64,000 nt of DNA from Dipylidium caninum (Eukaryota; Platyhelminthes; Cestoda; Cyclophyllidea; Dipylidiidae), in assembly GCA_017562135.1 (NCBI GenBank), contig QEYB01000229.1:1-64000 (forward strand). Reading direction: 5' to 3'. Shown here one piece after another: positions 41,886-53,485 of the stretch (its first letter is position 1; every line of letters begins with the position of its first letter). The position numbers and the translations under genes are program-made. The notes beneath the pieces were generated by a model. That model was given only the letters and a program-made list of their open reading frames with translations. It had not been told where the DNA came from and made no database searches.

Positions 41886-42239
41886 TCCTACTGGATTTAA
41901 AACAGAGAAGGGGTAGCTAAGAGTTGTGATCTAATTTTGAAATCAAAAATAAAATTTGGAAAAGGAGCTGACCTAAAAAGAACCTGCTCACGGCACACCA
42001 ACTGCTTATTGGCTCTAAACTAAAACGCGTTGGCGCACAAGGGTGGATGAAAGAAAATATATTTATTATGTTATAGGCGGCTGTAAGCGCAAATCACATA
42101 ATTTGAACCATTGGAAACAATTCTTTTATTTTTTCAGCGTCCGCGAGTGTTTGTTTACTGAGCATATTATATGACACACCAAAGTGACAGCCCGATTCTT
42201 GAAAACAAATGTGGTTAAGAATTACTTTTCTTTTCAAAG
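41886..42239. other. Upstream region of MIC19
   Basis: Short AT-rich region between the MIC19 start (minus) and a doubtful plus-strand exon. It holds a minus-strand open frame (42094-42279) with no recognised motif. The MIC19 promoter is expected here. Confidence 0.4.
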
Positions 42240-42473
42240 GAAGCTCACAATAAGCTGCACGGTAAGCGCAATGGAACATTACTCCATTGTTTCGAAGTGG
42301 ACCTATACGCCGCCAAAGTCTCCGTAGCGCAAGCCCCGCGGGACATCTTCAGGTGTACACAATGTAACGCTAAGCACGCCATGGAGCGAAATGGTTCCCT
42401 TTTCTGTGTGACGTGTGAATTGGTTCCACCCATAAAACTAGAACCCTTGGCCATTTTGTCATCGAGCTCGTAT
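42240..42473 (+). CDS. Possible last exon of a zinc-ribbon protein (doubtful)
   Basis: After a good acceptor (TTACTTTTCTTTTCAAAG) a plus frame runs to a stop at about 42473. It carries CTQC and CVTC spaced 16 residues apart, the second pair preceded by RNGSLF, as in zinc ribbons. I cannot find upstream exons in the 350 nt before MIC19. The minus strand is also open here (42454-42245 and 42279-42094), the first with an ATG, so a small minus-strand gene is an equally fair reading. I cannot decide between them. Confidence 0.3.
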
Positions 42474-42887
42474 TAGGTGATGACTCGCGACAATTTGCAT
42501 CCCGTTAGCTCATGGAAGATTGGTAAAAGATTAGCAATAGTGCCGTAGTATAATGACAACAAGTTTTGTTCTTGTAAATGGCAATGTTCGCCCAAACTAA
42601 GTAGATTTAGTTCGGAAATAGAAATTTAATGAATATGCGCGTTTTGACACTACCAGTTTGATTAGGATACAGTCGGCAACAGTTTGTTTTCTGCCATTGT
42701 TTCTGTTCCTAATTTGCATCGGTCCGACTGTCGATGCTTTTTTATGAGGGAAAATATTTCCCCACGATTGATTGGTTCTGCCTAGTTCCTATTGGCGCGT
42801 TTGTTCTAAATGTGGGGGATGTTTGATATATAATGGGCCTTCTGGATTCTAATTTGAAAGTTTCACCTTAACTTACTCTTCATAGTC
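42474..42887. other. Promoter region of the KMT5B/C-like gene
   Basis: AT-rich intergenic DNA before the KMT5B/C start codon. TATATAAT at about 42826-42833, 55-60 nt upstream of the ATG, is a possible TATA-like element. No gene seen. Confidence 0.4.
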
Positions 42888-45800
42888 ATGTCATCTAAAA
42901 GGTCAAATCGGCAAATTCCTCATATAAGTGGTTCTCATCGCATGACATGGCGTGAATTAGTTGAGGCGGATGATTATGCCACGACTCTAACAGTCGATCC
43001 TTTCCTTGGCTTCAAAACCCATAAGATGACAGAGTACACTCCTGTTTCTCAATCTCAAGTCTTATAGAATGCGCCTTCGGACAAGGTCTCGTGTGATGGA
43101 CAGGTTAAGAACTATCATCACTGATTTTCAGAAACATAAAGACTATCTGCTCACATATGACCGACTGATTAGTGAGGACATTGTCATAAAACAACACTGG
43201 AAAGGGGATCAGCGCTTTCGTGATCATGTATGAAATTGTACTTACGTTAAATTTTTAGATTTTCCGCTACCTCCTTTTGTTTGACGACCGTTCCGGGATC
43301 ACAATTGCTCCATGTAGTCGTTACGCTTCCGAGGGTCATATAGGCGGAGCGATTTTCGCAACTAAAAATTGGCCTAAAGGCTCAAAAATCTCTTCACTCG
43401 TTGGGTGTATCGCCGAACTGAATTATGAGGATGAAGTTTCTTTTCTACGTCATAAGAAGAATGATTTTTCTGTGATGTATTCTTCTCGAAAAAATAAATC
43501 GCAACTTTGGCTAGGTCCTGCTGCTTACGTAAATCACGATTGCCGACCAAACTGTGCCGTAAGTAACTGGTAAAGGTACTCTTTCCCTTTTAGTGTTTGG
43601 GTTATTGTTTGCCATATTCTATAGCCATGCCGCTGTTATTTCTCCCATTTGCGTCCTTGTATTTCCTCACCGCCTTAGTTGTAATAATTGGATCTTTTTT
43701 GACGTGTCTGCTACTTGCTACAATGTGATTTAACCGATATATACATTCTTCTTGAGAAAATCGAATTAAACTTAGAGGCAAATATATATATATGTAATCA
43801 AACTCTTTTTAGGTCCTTCATTGCTTGACAGTTCAAGTGTATAGTTTTTAAAAGCGTGAAGCGCACTACCGTAACTGCAGATTTACCCCCTGTTTCACCT
43901 TTTATCATGGCTGTAATAGTTTACTAACTTGACAGCCAACAGCCGGCTAACATAGTTAGTCTGCTTCATCTTTGGCACAAGGTTCTCTCTGCTGTGTTTA
44001 TGTATCCATCTTAAATGTTAACAACTTGACTTCCTTTTATGGAGACATGATTTGCCGCCCAGGGAAGATTGTCTATCACCTGCTTTAACCGAGCAACTTT
44101 TGGGTACATTTTCCTCGGAAAAGACTGAGTATGCTTTTTTTTCAAGTTAAGTTGCAAAAGCAATAAATTGTTCTGATAGCAGTGATGAGGAATTTTGTTG
44201 GTCTTGTGCTAATGATTTACTCTACACGACTGCCAAGTCATTTCTTATTTCCTCACCTTTGCCATACTGAGTCCCGTGTCTCCACATATTTTAGCTGCCC
44301 TCTTTCTCGGCAAGCAATTTTTGGTCACAAGTTCATTTTTTTCCTTTTATATCTACATAGTGTTGCAGGGATTTAAGAAACTGCAGACTGTTTGTAACCA
44401 ATCGGCCGATAGTGTAGTTTTTTCGTTACACATCGAGTGACATTGCAGCTCGTTTAGAACAAATTAATATCTCTTTAGTTCCCAATGCCAATTACAAACC
44501 AAAGGCTCCATTTTCACACATTGCTCCCATCACTTCCTATGATTCTACAAAGATTGAATTGTCTGTTACTTACGAATAGGCTACTCTGAGCCCAAAAGTA
44601 GACGTTACTAAAAAAATTTGTTCCCAATGCCGGTGACATATGCTATCGGCGTCTGCCACTCCTCATGTCGGTGCGCTTTTCCACAATGAATACCTTCGAC
44701 TTTATTTCCTAATTTGCATTCACGGAAGAGTTTGATACAGCAAAGAGGGGAAATTGCACGACACCACATTGAAACTTCTTTTCACTTCTGTTTCATAACT
44801 CTCATGTCGAATTTCATGTCATTCCTTTCTTATAGGTGAGAAGAAAATATCCTCCGTTTGCTCATCTCTCATACACTGATACAAGTTTCGTTGTTATCTT
44901 TGGTAGGAAACGCTCGAAATTCCTTAAGTCTGTTATTCCACTTTTTTTAAATTGGCTTCAGGTTACAAGATTTGACGTGAATATACTCTCAATGTCGCTT
45001 TTGGTAATGAATTTCCGCAGTTGATGCTCGCTCTGAACTAAAATGCCTGTCATCCATTCGACTACCTTGGCGAACTCTGTGTATTATGCTTTGCCATACG
45101 AGTTGTGTCCTGACACTTCTAGTAGTGAGACTAATTCGACAACCTAGAGGTATCGAGGAGGCGTAATAAAAGTCTAAATAACCGTCGAGAGACTTTTCAC
45201 TTTATTTACTGAGGTATTAGATAGTCTAATGGCTTAGGCTATTTCTTTGTTTAGTAAAGTTCCCGCGACATTTTCCCCGCTTTCCCCTCCCTACACCGTC
45301 CACAGTAAAAATTCTCTCTTCTTGAGCTATCTTAGAAATCATCGCTTTCCTGTTCCAGGTTCCACATAAGGCGGTATCGAGGGCCGGGGGATAGAGTGGG
45401 AGTTTTATTTAGCCATTTAAATGACCTCCGGTAGCCTTTGTTTTATTATCTTCAACATTTTCATCCATTACCCATCTGGGATTAGCGGTGTGGGCGTCTA
45501 AAAGGATCAAGCAATGACCAAACTTTTTTTAAAATGCTTAAAAGCTATGTGTTTTTTGCTCTACTCACCCATTTGTCCTTAAACCGCCTTTCTTCCCCCC
45601 TCTTTCCTCTTCCAGTTTACCATAAATTGTGATGGGGATGACCGCATGAGCCTCACCGCTACATCGGACATCAAAAGTGGTGACGAAATCTACATTTACT
45701 ATGGCAAACACTTTTTCGACACAAACAATGCCAGCTGCGAGTGCTTCACTTGCGAACTCCTCGAGAGGGGCTCCTTCTCCCCCAATCGAGTGGCACCGCC

Positions 45801-48800
45801 TGCCACCAGTGTGGCTCAGTTCTCGTCGACGGAATATCCTAGTTCATCGCCGACATCGTCGTCCTACTCGTTGTCGGTGGCCTCCTCGAGGACTGGAGAG
45901 AAACCGACTCACTCAATGCGGGAGGACGAATTACTGGCTGCCATCAAGGAACGTCTCAGAAAAGGTATGAATTTTGCGATTTTTTCTCTTGTCAGCAGTT
46001 TCGCGAGGACTTTTAGGCTTTTATAACGCTCTGTATTATTCGTTAGCTTATTCCACGACCTTCAGAACACCGCAACTTTTGGTCATTTAACTGCTGCAAC
46101 ATCGGAGTGTTTACCATTGTTTCATCCAACTTGACATGGTACTTTAACGCGATTGCTAAAGTGCGTTTGCCTCGGTGGCCTTACTGAATAGCGGTCTCAA
46201 CCTCCTGGCCACTCGGACACGAATCCATCGTACGCGACCTGGTTGGCCATCTCGACACGCTCCACTGGGTTCAGTAAGCTGTCCTTCCGCGCCATTTCAC
46301 ATACTTTCTCATACACATCGACGATTTCGGCTCAGAGGGTTGTTAGTTGAACACACAAATTTTTTCAGCGCTCAATGTCACGGTTGCTGCCATGTCTGTT
46401 GACTGCGCCCTGACCTCGTCTCTTCACGGTGCTCACATCGCCTCTCTCTGGGTGATAAAGTAGACTGCTACTGTGTGTGAGCCGCTGGCATGGTGGCATC
46501 CTTTTTTGTGTTGCAAGAGGACAAAATGGCGATATCGTCAGCCTTCCAAATTTTAGAATGCCCATTTTTTTGTCGTTATCGTTGCGGTGAAACCATGAAT
46601 TATTTTTGCTACATAGACAGTCAAAGTTAGAACTGTCGAATGTCGCATTCTTCTTCTTTTTCTTATCCTTCAGCTCCTCTTGCTCAGAACAGTACAATTC
46701 CCAAATTCCGCAGCCGAAACGGTGGAAAATCCCCCATTCTTTCGACAACGTCATCCACATGCACCTCAAAGGCGGAGGCGACAGCAACGGCCTCGATAAG
46801 CGGTCTCCTTGTGAAGGGCCTCTCCACGGGACTGGCGTGCAAAGCCAACACCGCCGCCTACAGTCTGCGCCACACCAACTCCCGGCTAACTCGTGTGAAG
46901 GCGAAAATCTACTCCGCTATGCTCTCCTCTTTCACGAATTCCCAATCTCAACAGCATGAGCAGTCGAAACTTGCCAAACCGACACGTCAAGAGGGTGTCG
47001 TTCTGAGGCCCAGGCGTTCGGCGCTTCCTCCCCTCTCTACGGATACTTCGACTACTGCGGCACCGCCCGCCAGAAGCTCGTCGCTCCGAATGAGAACGCC
47101 GGTGGGAGGCAAGAGAAGGAGCCGTGTTCTATCGCCACCACCCCTGCCAGCAGCCACGGTTAAGAGACGGCGGTGCTCGCAACGGGTCGCCAAGAGGGCG
47201 GTGGCCACGACGTCGGCGTCGACGGCGAAGACCGATGAAGCAGAGCCTTCTCTCCCCTGTATGTGCACTTCGGTTAACGCCTACCCGTGTTTATTGAGCA
47301 TTCCTCTCCTTTACCGAACGACCTTCCGCCAGTTAGTTCACTTTGGAGGGTGGGAGAACTTTTCGCAATTTGGTTGAAAAGCCCCTCTGTGAACTACATC
47401 ACCCCTCAGGCCGATTACTCCGCTTTTCAGACGCAAATTGCAGGCCTGACTCGTCATTGTGGCGCACTTTAGTCAAATTTTCTTTAACTCCGCTCTGAGG
47501 AATCCCCTTTCGTTTTTTTTTCCAGTTCAAAAATTTCTTTTTTCCCAAGCAATCGGTATTGCTCTGTGCGCTAAGCCTCCTTGTCGCCCGCTTGATCATC
47601 GCTTTCGTCTGCTTTGAGTGGTTACCATAGCCACGCACCGCTAACGACTTGTGGTAGGCCGCTTTGATCGTCAGAAAAGCACCACGCACCCACTTAGCAC
47701 CACCCAGGGTATCCACGAGGCGGGCTTGCTGTTTTCCCACCAATTTGTCAACTTCAAGTGGATAGTTTGTTAATGGGGGCCTTCGCCTCGGCACTTGTTG
47801 GGTGTTCATTCATCCCACGCTAATCCTCCCATTAACCCGAGCATTCATCGGTTCGTTCCACCCTTTCAACTGCATTCATCGTCCCCCTCGCTTCAATCCA
47901 CTCATCCATCTGTTCAACCATCCTCTGTCAAACTCTTCATCCATCATTTCGTCGGACTAACAAACCAAACTGCCAAGCCGTGGGCATTAATTCCTGTCAT
48001 TTACTGGTAAACTGCCACATTTCGCTGATCACTCGGACGGTGGAGATGAATTTTGGGGACTTGGTCGGGGATTAGCGTAGAGTCGACCCGTTCGATTGCA
48101 TTTACCTGGGAGGAGGTTGCCTCTTCCATCAGCCGATCAGAATCGTCACTCCCTCCTGTCCCAGCCTCTCTTTCCCAGCTAAATTACATGACCATTTCAA
48201 CGACCCGAAAATGTTCCTTTCCTGTCATATTCTTGCGTTTTTTCTGCTTATCTGCCGTATCTATTTAACTCGACTCAGAGTCCGTTTGAATTCCATTCCC
48301 CTTCGTTGTCTCGTTCTTCAAACCCGTCACTTTAAACGAGGCAGGCTTGTTCCCGTCTATTCTACTCCTTTGATGACTTTTTACCTGGTTGGCCTGCCCT
48401 GAGTCTGCATTGTTGAACAGTTCCACCGACTGCTCACTTATTGTTGCTGAACTAGGGCGGACGTCCCCGTCGACTGTTGAAGGTGGTCAGTCAACATTGG
48501 CGGGAAGACTCCCTGAGTGGGTGTAGCTCCGTGATTGTGTAATTCTCCGAGTCGCGCTCCACCTCGGGGGACCCGCTCCACCCTGTTCGATTTGCAGCTT
48601 TGGGGATAATCGTGGAAGTCCAACGATGTGCTCGAACGGCTCTCTTCGGGTGTGAAAGTTCTAGTGGCGAGGATTGAGGGCGCCGCGTCCGGTTCTCCCG
48701 AAAGCACTTTATGTGATGATGATAAATCCGAGGCGAAGCAATACTACTTATTATTTTTTATGACGCGGCTCTGATATCGAGTGTGGCCTCCTTCACAAAA

Positions 48801-50263
48801 CCTCCCATATTAAACCGGCATTAGTAACGAAAGGGCAACAGTCCTGAGTCTGCATTGTTGAACAGTTCCACCGACTGCTCACGTACGAGTTTCTCACTTT
48901 AACCATTTTTAATCAAATTTCTGCCTGACGCGAGTGGACGTCCCCGTCGACTGGTGGAGATTGCGGCTCCATGACGGTGTAATTTCCCGCGTCCTGCTTC
49001 GCCTCGTAGCACCCATCCCAGCTTGCGTGGAAGACCAGCGATGTGCTCGGACGGCTGTCTCCGGTGGGGACCGCGTCTGACTCTTCGAAAGCCGTTGATG
49101 TGAAACCAACGCTGCAATTGAGTTGAGGGTGATGAGTTCTCGGGGAGACAATACCGCTTATTATTTGTGGTGCCACGATTTGGATGTTTCGAGGAACGTC
49201 AAATGCAGCCTCCTTCACAAAATGAAACATGATAATCTTAAATTAGGAGACTCAATGTAATAAAACACGCGTAGAGTTTGTGGTACGTGGAAAAGAAAAC
49301 GATGGGGTTTTTTTTAGTCATTTTGAGTTGGTTCGTTTACTCTCTCCCCTCCCTGTGCCTCTGAAAGGAGTAAGTTTTTTTGTGCTTGAATCCTTTTATG
49401 GTCACTTTATCCAGTCCATTTTTTTTAAAACACTTTTAGCTACCTTGGTACCACGTAGTCTTTCTCGCCCCTCGCTTCTTTCTGGTGCACCATCTCCCTC
49501 TCCGTCTTCCGCGTCCACCATCGCCGCAACGGAGGCCGACAAAGCTGAGGCTGTGCAGATGGCCTCTCAACGCCCGTCCCGCCTTGCGGCACGTCGTGTC
49601 AAATCCACCCTGAAAAGTCGCACTCCCACCGCCTGCACCTACTCTTTTCGCCAGTCGACCCGACCCAAACCGTCCAGTGAACCCATTCTCATTGATTTGG
49701 CCCTGGAGTCGACCTCGACGTGCTCCTCCCTCAGCACGTGCCCTGCCATCTCCACCACGCCCCGTCTCATTATCGTGCGTAAGCGGTCGTGTCAAGACGA
49801 GGAGGATAGTCCGCAAAATGCGTGGTTCGTCAGAGAAGGGAGTGAGGACGATGTCGGTTGCAATGGAGACGACGTGGACGGCAAACCACCGCCCCCGCCA
49901 CCCATTCTCCACACCTCTGCAGGAGGTGGAGGAGGCAGAGGGTGGGCGACCTCATCCTCCTCTGTAAACAATACGCCCTCCCCGCCTCACCTGCAAGCAG
50001 TCTCGCCCACGCCACCGATGCTTCAACGCGCCGAGGACCGCATTCTCTTCTCGTTCTACGCTCCCACCTCGGCGCCGGCTCTAGACTCCGACGGGGTCTC
50101 CGAGGGCTGCAGTTCGGTGGGCACGGCCAAGCCTCTGACTGTGAAGATTAAGCGAATGGGCCGCACACTTTACTGTGTGCCTCCTGAGACGAACTTGCCC
50201 ACTGTGGCGGCCGATGTCGACTGTGCCACTTCTCTTTTCTCTGTACATGATGCTGAAATGTAG
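42888..50263 (+). CDS. Histone H4-K20 methyltransferase, SUV420 (KMT5B/KMT5C) type
   Basis: This enzyme di- and tri-methylates histone H4 Lys20 in heterochromatin. Six exons in phase: 42888-43033, 43068-43227, 43259-43558, 45616-45964, 46674-47258, 49440-50263 (787 residues). The N-terminus has [11 protein letters not shown], matching the family's DPYLGFTTHKM. The SET domain runs from about residue 103: [55 protein letters not shown] (about 194-201), then GDEIYIYYG and the post-SET CECFTC. The catalytic and zinc-binding residues I can check are present. The rest (about 320-787) is low-complexity, Ser/Thr/Pro-rich with basic patches ([19 protein letters not shown]) and ends near [12 protein letters not shown], like the basic C-terminal tail of SUV420H1. 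The first two introns are 34 and 31 nt; later ones are long. Confidence 0.95.
48399..49230. repeat. Diverged tandem duplication, unit about 400-445 nt, in the last KMT5 intron
   Basis: Copy one starts at 48399 and copy two at 48844. The first 39 nt (CTGAGTCTGCATTGTTGAAC onward) are identical. Further matches follow in order (GGACGTCCCCGTCGACTG, AGCGATGTGCTCG-like, ACTTATTATTT-like, GCCTCCTTCACAAAA at 48786 and 49207). On the minus strand both copies contain a similar peptide around NYT (copy two [14 protein letters not shown]; copy one [14 protein letters not shown], in a different frame from its own longest open frame). Copy one has an in-frame stop. It may be a dispersed repeat or a duplicated, decayed exon of an antisense gene. 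Confidence 0.8.
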
Positions 50264-52242
50264 ATTTAACTAATGTCTAGGATTTTTTCTTTTTTCTTAG
50301 TTAATACAAATAATGTGAACTAACTTGACTGTGTCTCTTCTCCTCCCCTGGGAGAGGCGAGGGGAACTTGGTCTTGCGTAGCGTCGCGTTTGTCGGGGCA
50401 GGCGGCAAGACGCCACCTCGAGGATGTCTTTTTCAAGGGAGCGAATTCGAATGGAGAGGGAAGCGGTGGAGTTGCGGAGCGACTGATGTAACAATTGGAC
50501 ACCGCCTCGTGTATCGTTGAGGTCGGCCTCTCTGTGAGTCGCGTCGGTGTTGGAATTGCCAACAAAAGGCGCGATGTCATGGCTACACGAAGGAAGTGAA
50601 CAATTTGGATGGGAGGTGGGAGTTCTTCACCGTGGGGCCTGAGGAAGGGGGGAAGAAATTCTAGCCATCCCAAGACCTTATGGGGCTGGGCGGACGAATT
50701 TGTCAGTCAGGCCACGTCTCCCACGAATCTGTGCTGCTCTAAACAGTCGTTATGACATTCCTTCATGACAGAAAAGCCTTTCAGTGAGGTTTCCTCTTAC
50801 TCTTCGTCCGTCGCCAAGTGCTGTTGTGTAAATGAAGCAAATAACCACAACCGAATGGCATCAATCGCATTACCATTAAATTTCTGTCCCTTTTCCTTGA
50901 TTAGGAGGAGAGATGACTCGATGAAACTTGTCATTTACGAGATCTTCCTTAATTTAATCTAATTGACAGTTGTTATGTGTCGCATTTGGACTTTTACACC
51001 CGGCGCTATCGTTAATGCTACCGGCACTTTTGCTTTTTTTTAGGTCTTCCACTCCTTTATGGAGTATATCAAGAAGTGTTGCAGGGTTTAGAGGGGAGAG
51101 GAAAGAGAGCCCGAACAGCGATATTTATCTTCTTCACGGGCATTTTGACTATTTGATGAAAGTAAATAATCAGGGAACTGTCACTAGCCATGGTAAATCA
51201 GCTTCTAACATGGCCAAAGAATTAATTTAAGCCTACTAAAATTGACCTTGTGGTGAGCTGACAGAATCGAATGAGGATGAGATGAATAAAGAGAGCAAGG
51301 ATAATATTTCGATTATAAACATAAGTTAGCCTTTTAATCCAAAGACATGACAAAGTAAAACCACAAAACGCATCGCTTCATTTTTATTGTGTAAACTCAC
51401 GACTATGTGGTGTATCTGTGCTCAAACCAAACCCAGGGACATGTGGAATTATTACTCAAAAGGATACGAGAAGCCTGACAAAATCCCGAGGTCAAGCCGA
51501 AGGAAAAGCCACGTCAAATGGAAGAAAAACATTTCGATAATAATTAATGAAGTAAATTCCTCCGCTCGTCTTTGGAGCTAAATTTGACTGAGATGTCCGA
51601 AAAAGTGAACAGCATAAAGGCTAGCAAGAGCAAAATTCTTCGACTAAACGCATAATAATGGGGTGCTTTGAGATTCTGTGAGACGCGGTGTATGGCTCAG
51701 AAGCTTTTTTTGAATTTTGGTAGTGACGTTGCACATTTGTATTCTTTGTTCAATGGATAAACGAAATGACCACCTTGAAAAAGAGCATTTCGTTGAGGGC
51801 GTTGACGGTAGAAAATCCAATTGTTTGTTGCTCGAGATCATTAAGTATGTCTAAATACTCCGCCTTGCGTGGCTACTAATATAAGCGTCACTGTGCGCAC
51901 ATATAAGACCAAAGGACAAGCTCAAAAAACGTTTTCTGATTTAAAACGTCCACAAAGTTTAGGCAATAAATATCCCGAAATTCAACAGTATTATTATTTC
52001 AATGAATCACGACTTGCAAAACGGAGGAAACTTGCTAGATGAGAAAGTCGCACACTCACCTGAATGCAATTGGTCCTGTAAAGTACAGCATTTTTATTTT
52101 TAAATGCATAATTAATCTTACTAAGCCTATAGCTATGCTTGAGGGTTTATGCAAAATTAAATATTTGTCCTATTAGTCAACCAATGACGGCTCGGTATCA
52201 GGATGATTTCATCATTTGTGTTACTAGCCCAAACTGTACACT
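50264..52242. other. Intergenic region before PSMA1
   Basis: About 2 kb. A minus-strand open frame at 50320-50673 (117 residues, Pro-rich) and short frames at 51387-51581 and 51644-51841 show no motif I know. It should contain the KMT5 3' UTR and the PSMA1 promoter or trans-splice acceptor. Confidence 0.5.
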
Positions 52243-53212
52243 ATGTTCAGGAATCAATACGATCATGATGTATCCGTATGGAGTCCGCAAGGACGTATCC
52301 ACCAGATTGAGTATGCTATGGAAGCAGTGAAACAGGGTTCCGCTGCTGTCGCCCTGAAGAATAAGGAATACTGCGTTATTGTCGCCCTTAAACGAGCTCC
52401 TTCCGAATTGTCATCGTACCAAGAGAAATTGATTTGTATTGACTCTCATATTGGAATGGCCATTACCGGCTTAACTGCCGACGGCTTTTTTCTTGCCAGA
52501 TACATGCGTCGTGAGTGCGCTGATAATCGTTGGACTTATAGTGAACCGCTACCCGTCTCGCGTTTACTGAGTAAGGTGTCACTAAAGATGCAAGTTCCCA
52601 CCCAACAATACGGGCGAAGGCCTTTTGGAGTTGGGATGCTTATTACTGGCTTTGATGACAAGGGTCCCCACATTTACTACTTGGTATGTTTACGTCTTGT
52701 GTCTGTTATTCCTTAGTGCCCATCGTCAAATTCCTATGATTGCAAATGCTTTGCCGTTGGCTCACGTTCGCAGTCTGCGAGAACATATCTGGAACGTCAT
52801 CTTGATGAATTTCCAGACAGTAGTCTTGATGACCTCATTGTTCATGGTCTAAAAGCGCTTAAAGGATGCCTCCCTGCCGAAACAGAACTCACCAAAAAGG
52901 CTAGTGCCTCATTCTTCTCCTGATTTTGCTGCAAACCATCTCTACTTCTTTTCTTTTGTTGTGCCCATTGATTTCGGTTTTTTATCAGTGAATTTATATT
53001 TGCCTTTTGCTGCTTAATTATTGTTTTTGAACCTTCTCTCCATGTAGAATTGCGCCTTGGCCGTTGTCGGAAAGGATAGGGATTTCTCGGTCTACACACA
53101 GGAGGATATTGAGCCTTTGTTGACTCAGATTTCGGATACTACTACGTCAGACGTGTCTGAAGTTGCCGCTCCTACTCAGCCTTGCGGACCTGTTCCCATG
53201 GATGAAGAGTAA
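52243..53212 (+). CDS. 20S proteasome subunit alpha type-1 (alpha6)
   Basis: PSMA1 is one of seven alpha subunits that form the outer rings of the 20S proteasome. Three exons: 52243-52683, 52717-52899, 53048-53212, giving 262 residues against 263 in human. The N-terminus [19 protein letters not shown], then [15 protein letters not shown], is the alpha-subunit signature. [35 protein letters not shown] and LAVVGKD follow in family order. The C-terminus keeps the acidic end (PVPMDEE). The first intron is 33 nt. The second starts with GC, not GT (AAG|GCTAGT), because the only phase-keeping join to the conserved [10 protein letters not shown] is there. CCNH follows 270 nt downstream on the same strand. 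Confidence 0.97.
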
Positions 53213-53447
53213 AATACTTTCGTCAACGCCACTTTGTTCTACGTCAGCGTACCCTTGCTGCGTTTCATCTGAATATACAGTTTCTCTATCGATTCTTGTT
53301 TTCTCTGGCAGTTTCATTATTCTCTGTTCAGTAGCATTAATCATTTTTACACCATGTAGATTGTGTTGACAAATCTGTGTTCTCGACTGAAGTGTTTTAG
53401 TAGTCTCCTCTTAGGAAGTTCTTTTCGTCGTTGTATGCTTTTATAGC

Positions 53448-53453
53448 AATAAA
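53448..53453 (+). terminator. Poly(A) signal between PSMA1 and CCNH
   Basis: AATAAA lies 235 nt past the PSMA1 stop and about 30 nt before the proposed CCNH acceptor. This is the layout seen at gene junctions of trans-spliced operons. Confidence 0.65.
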
Positions 53454-53474
53454 GGGATTGTGTGGAATATTTGC

Positions 53475-53485
53475 ACATAAAGGCT
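53475..53485 (+). promoter_or_regulatory. Proposed trans-splice acceptor of CCNH
   Basis: ACATAAAG|GCT: an AG at 53481-53482 followed by a phase-0 GCT that opens the cyclin H frame. A spliced leader ending in AUG, known from flatworms, joined here would give Met-Ala-Tyr-Val. The pyrimidine tract is weak. An alternative AG at 53445-53446 has a better tract but runs at once into an in-frame TAA. Confidence 0.45.

Noticed and set aside
50320..50673. 117-codon minus frame after KMT5
   Set aside because: Pro/Arg/Ser composition, no motif, lies in the likely KMT5 3' UTR.
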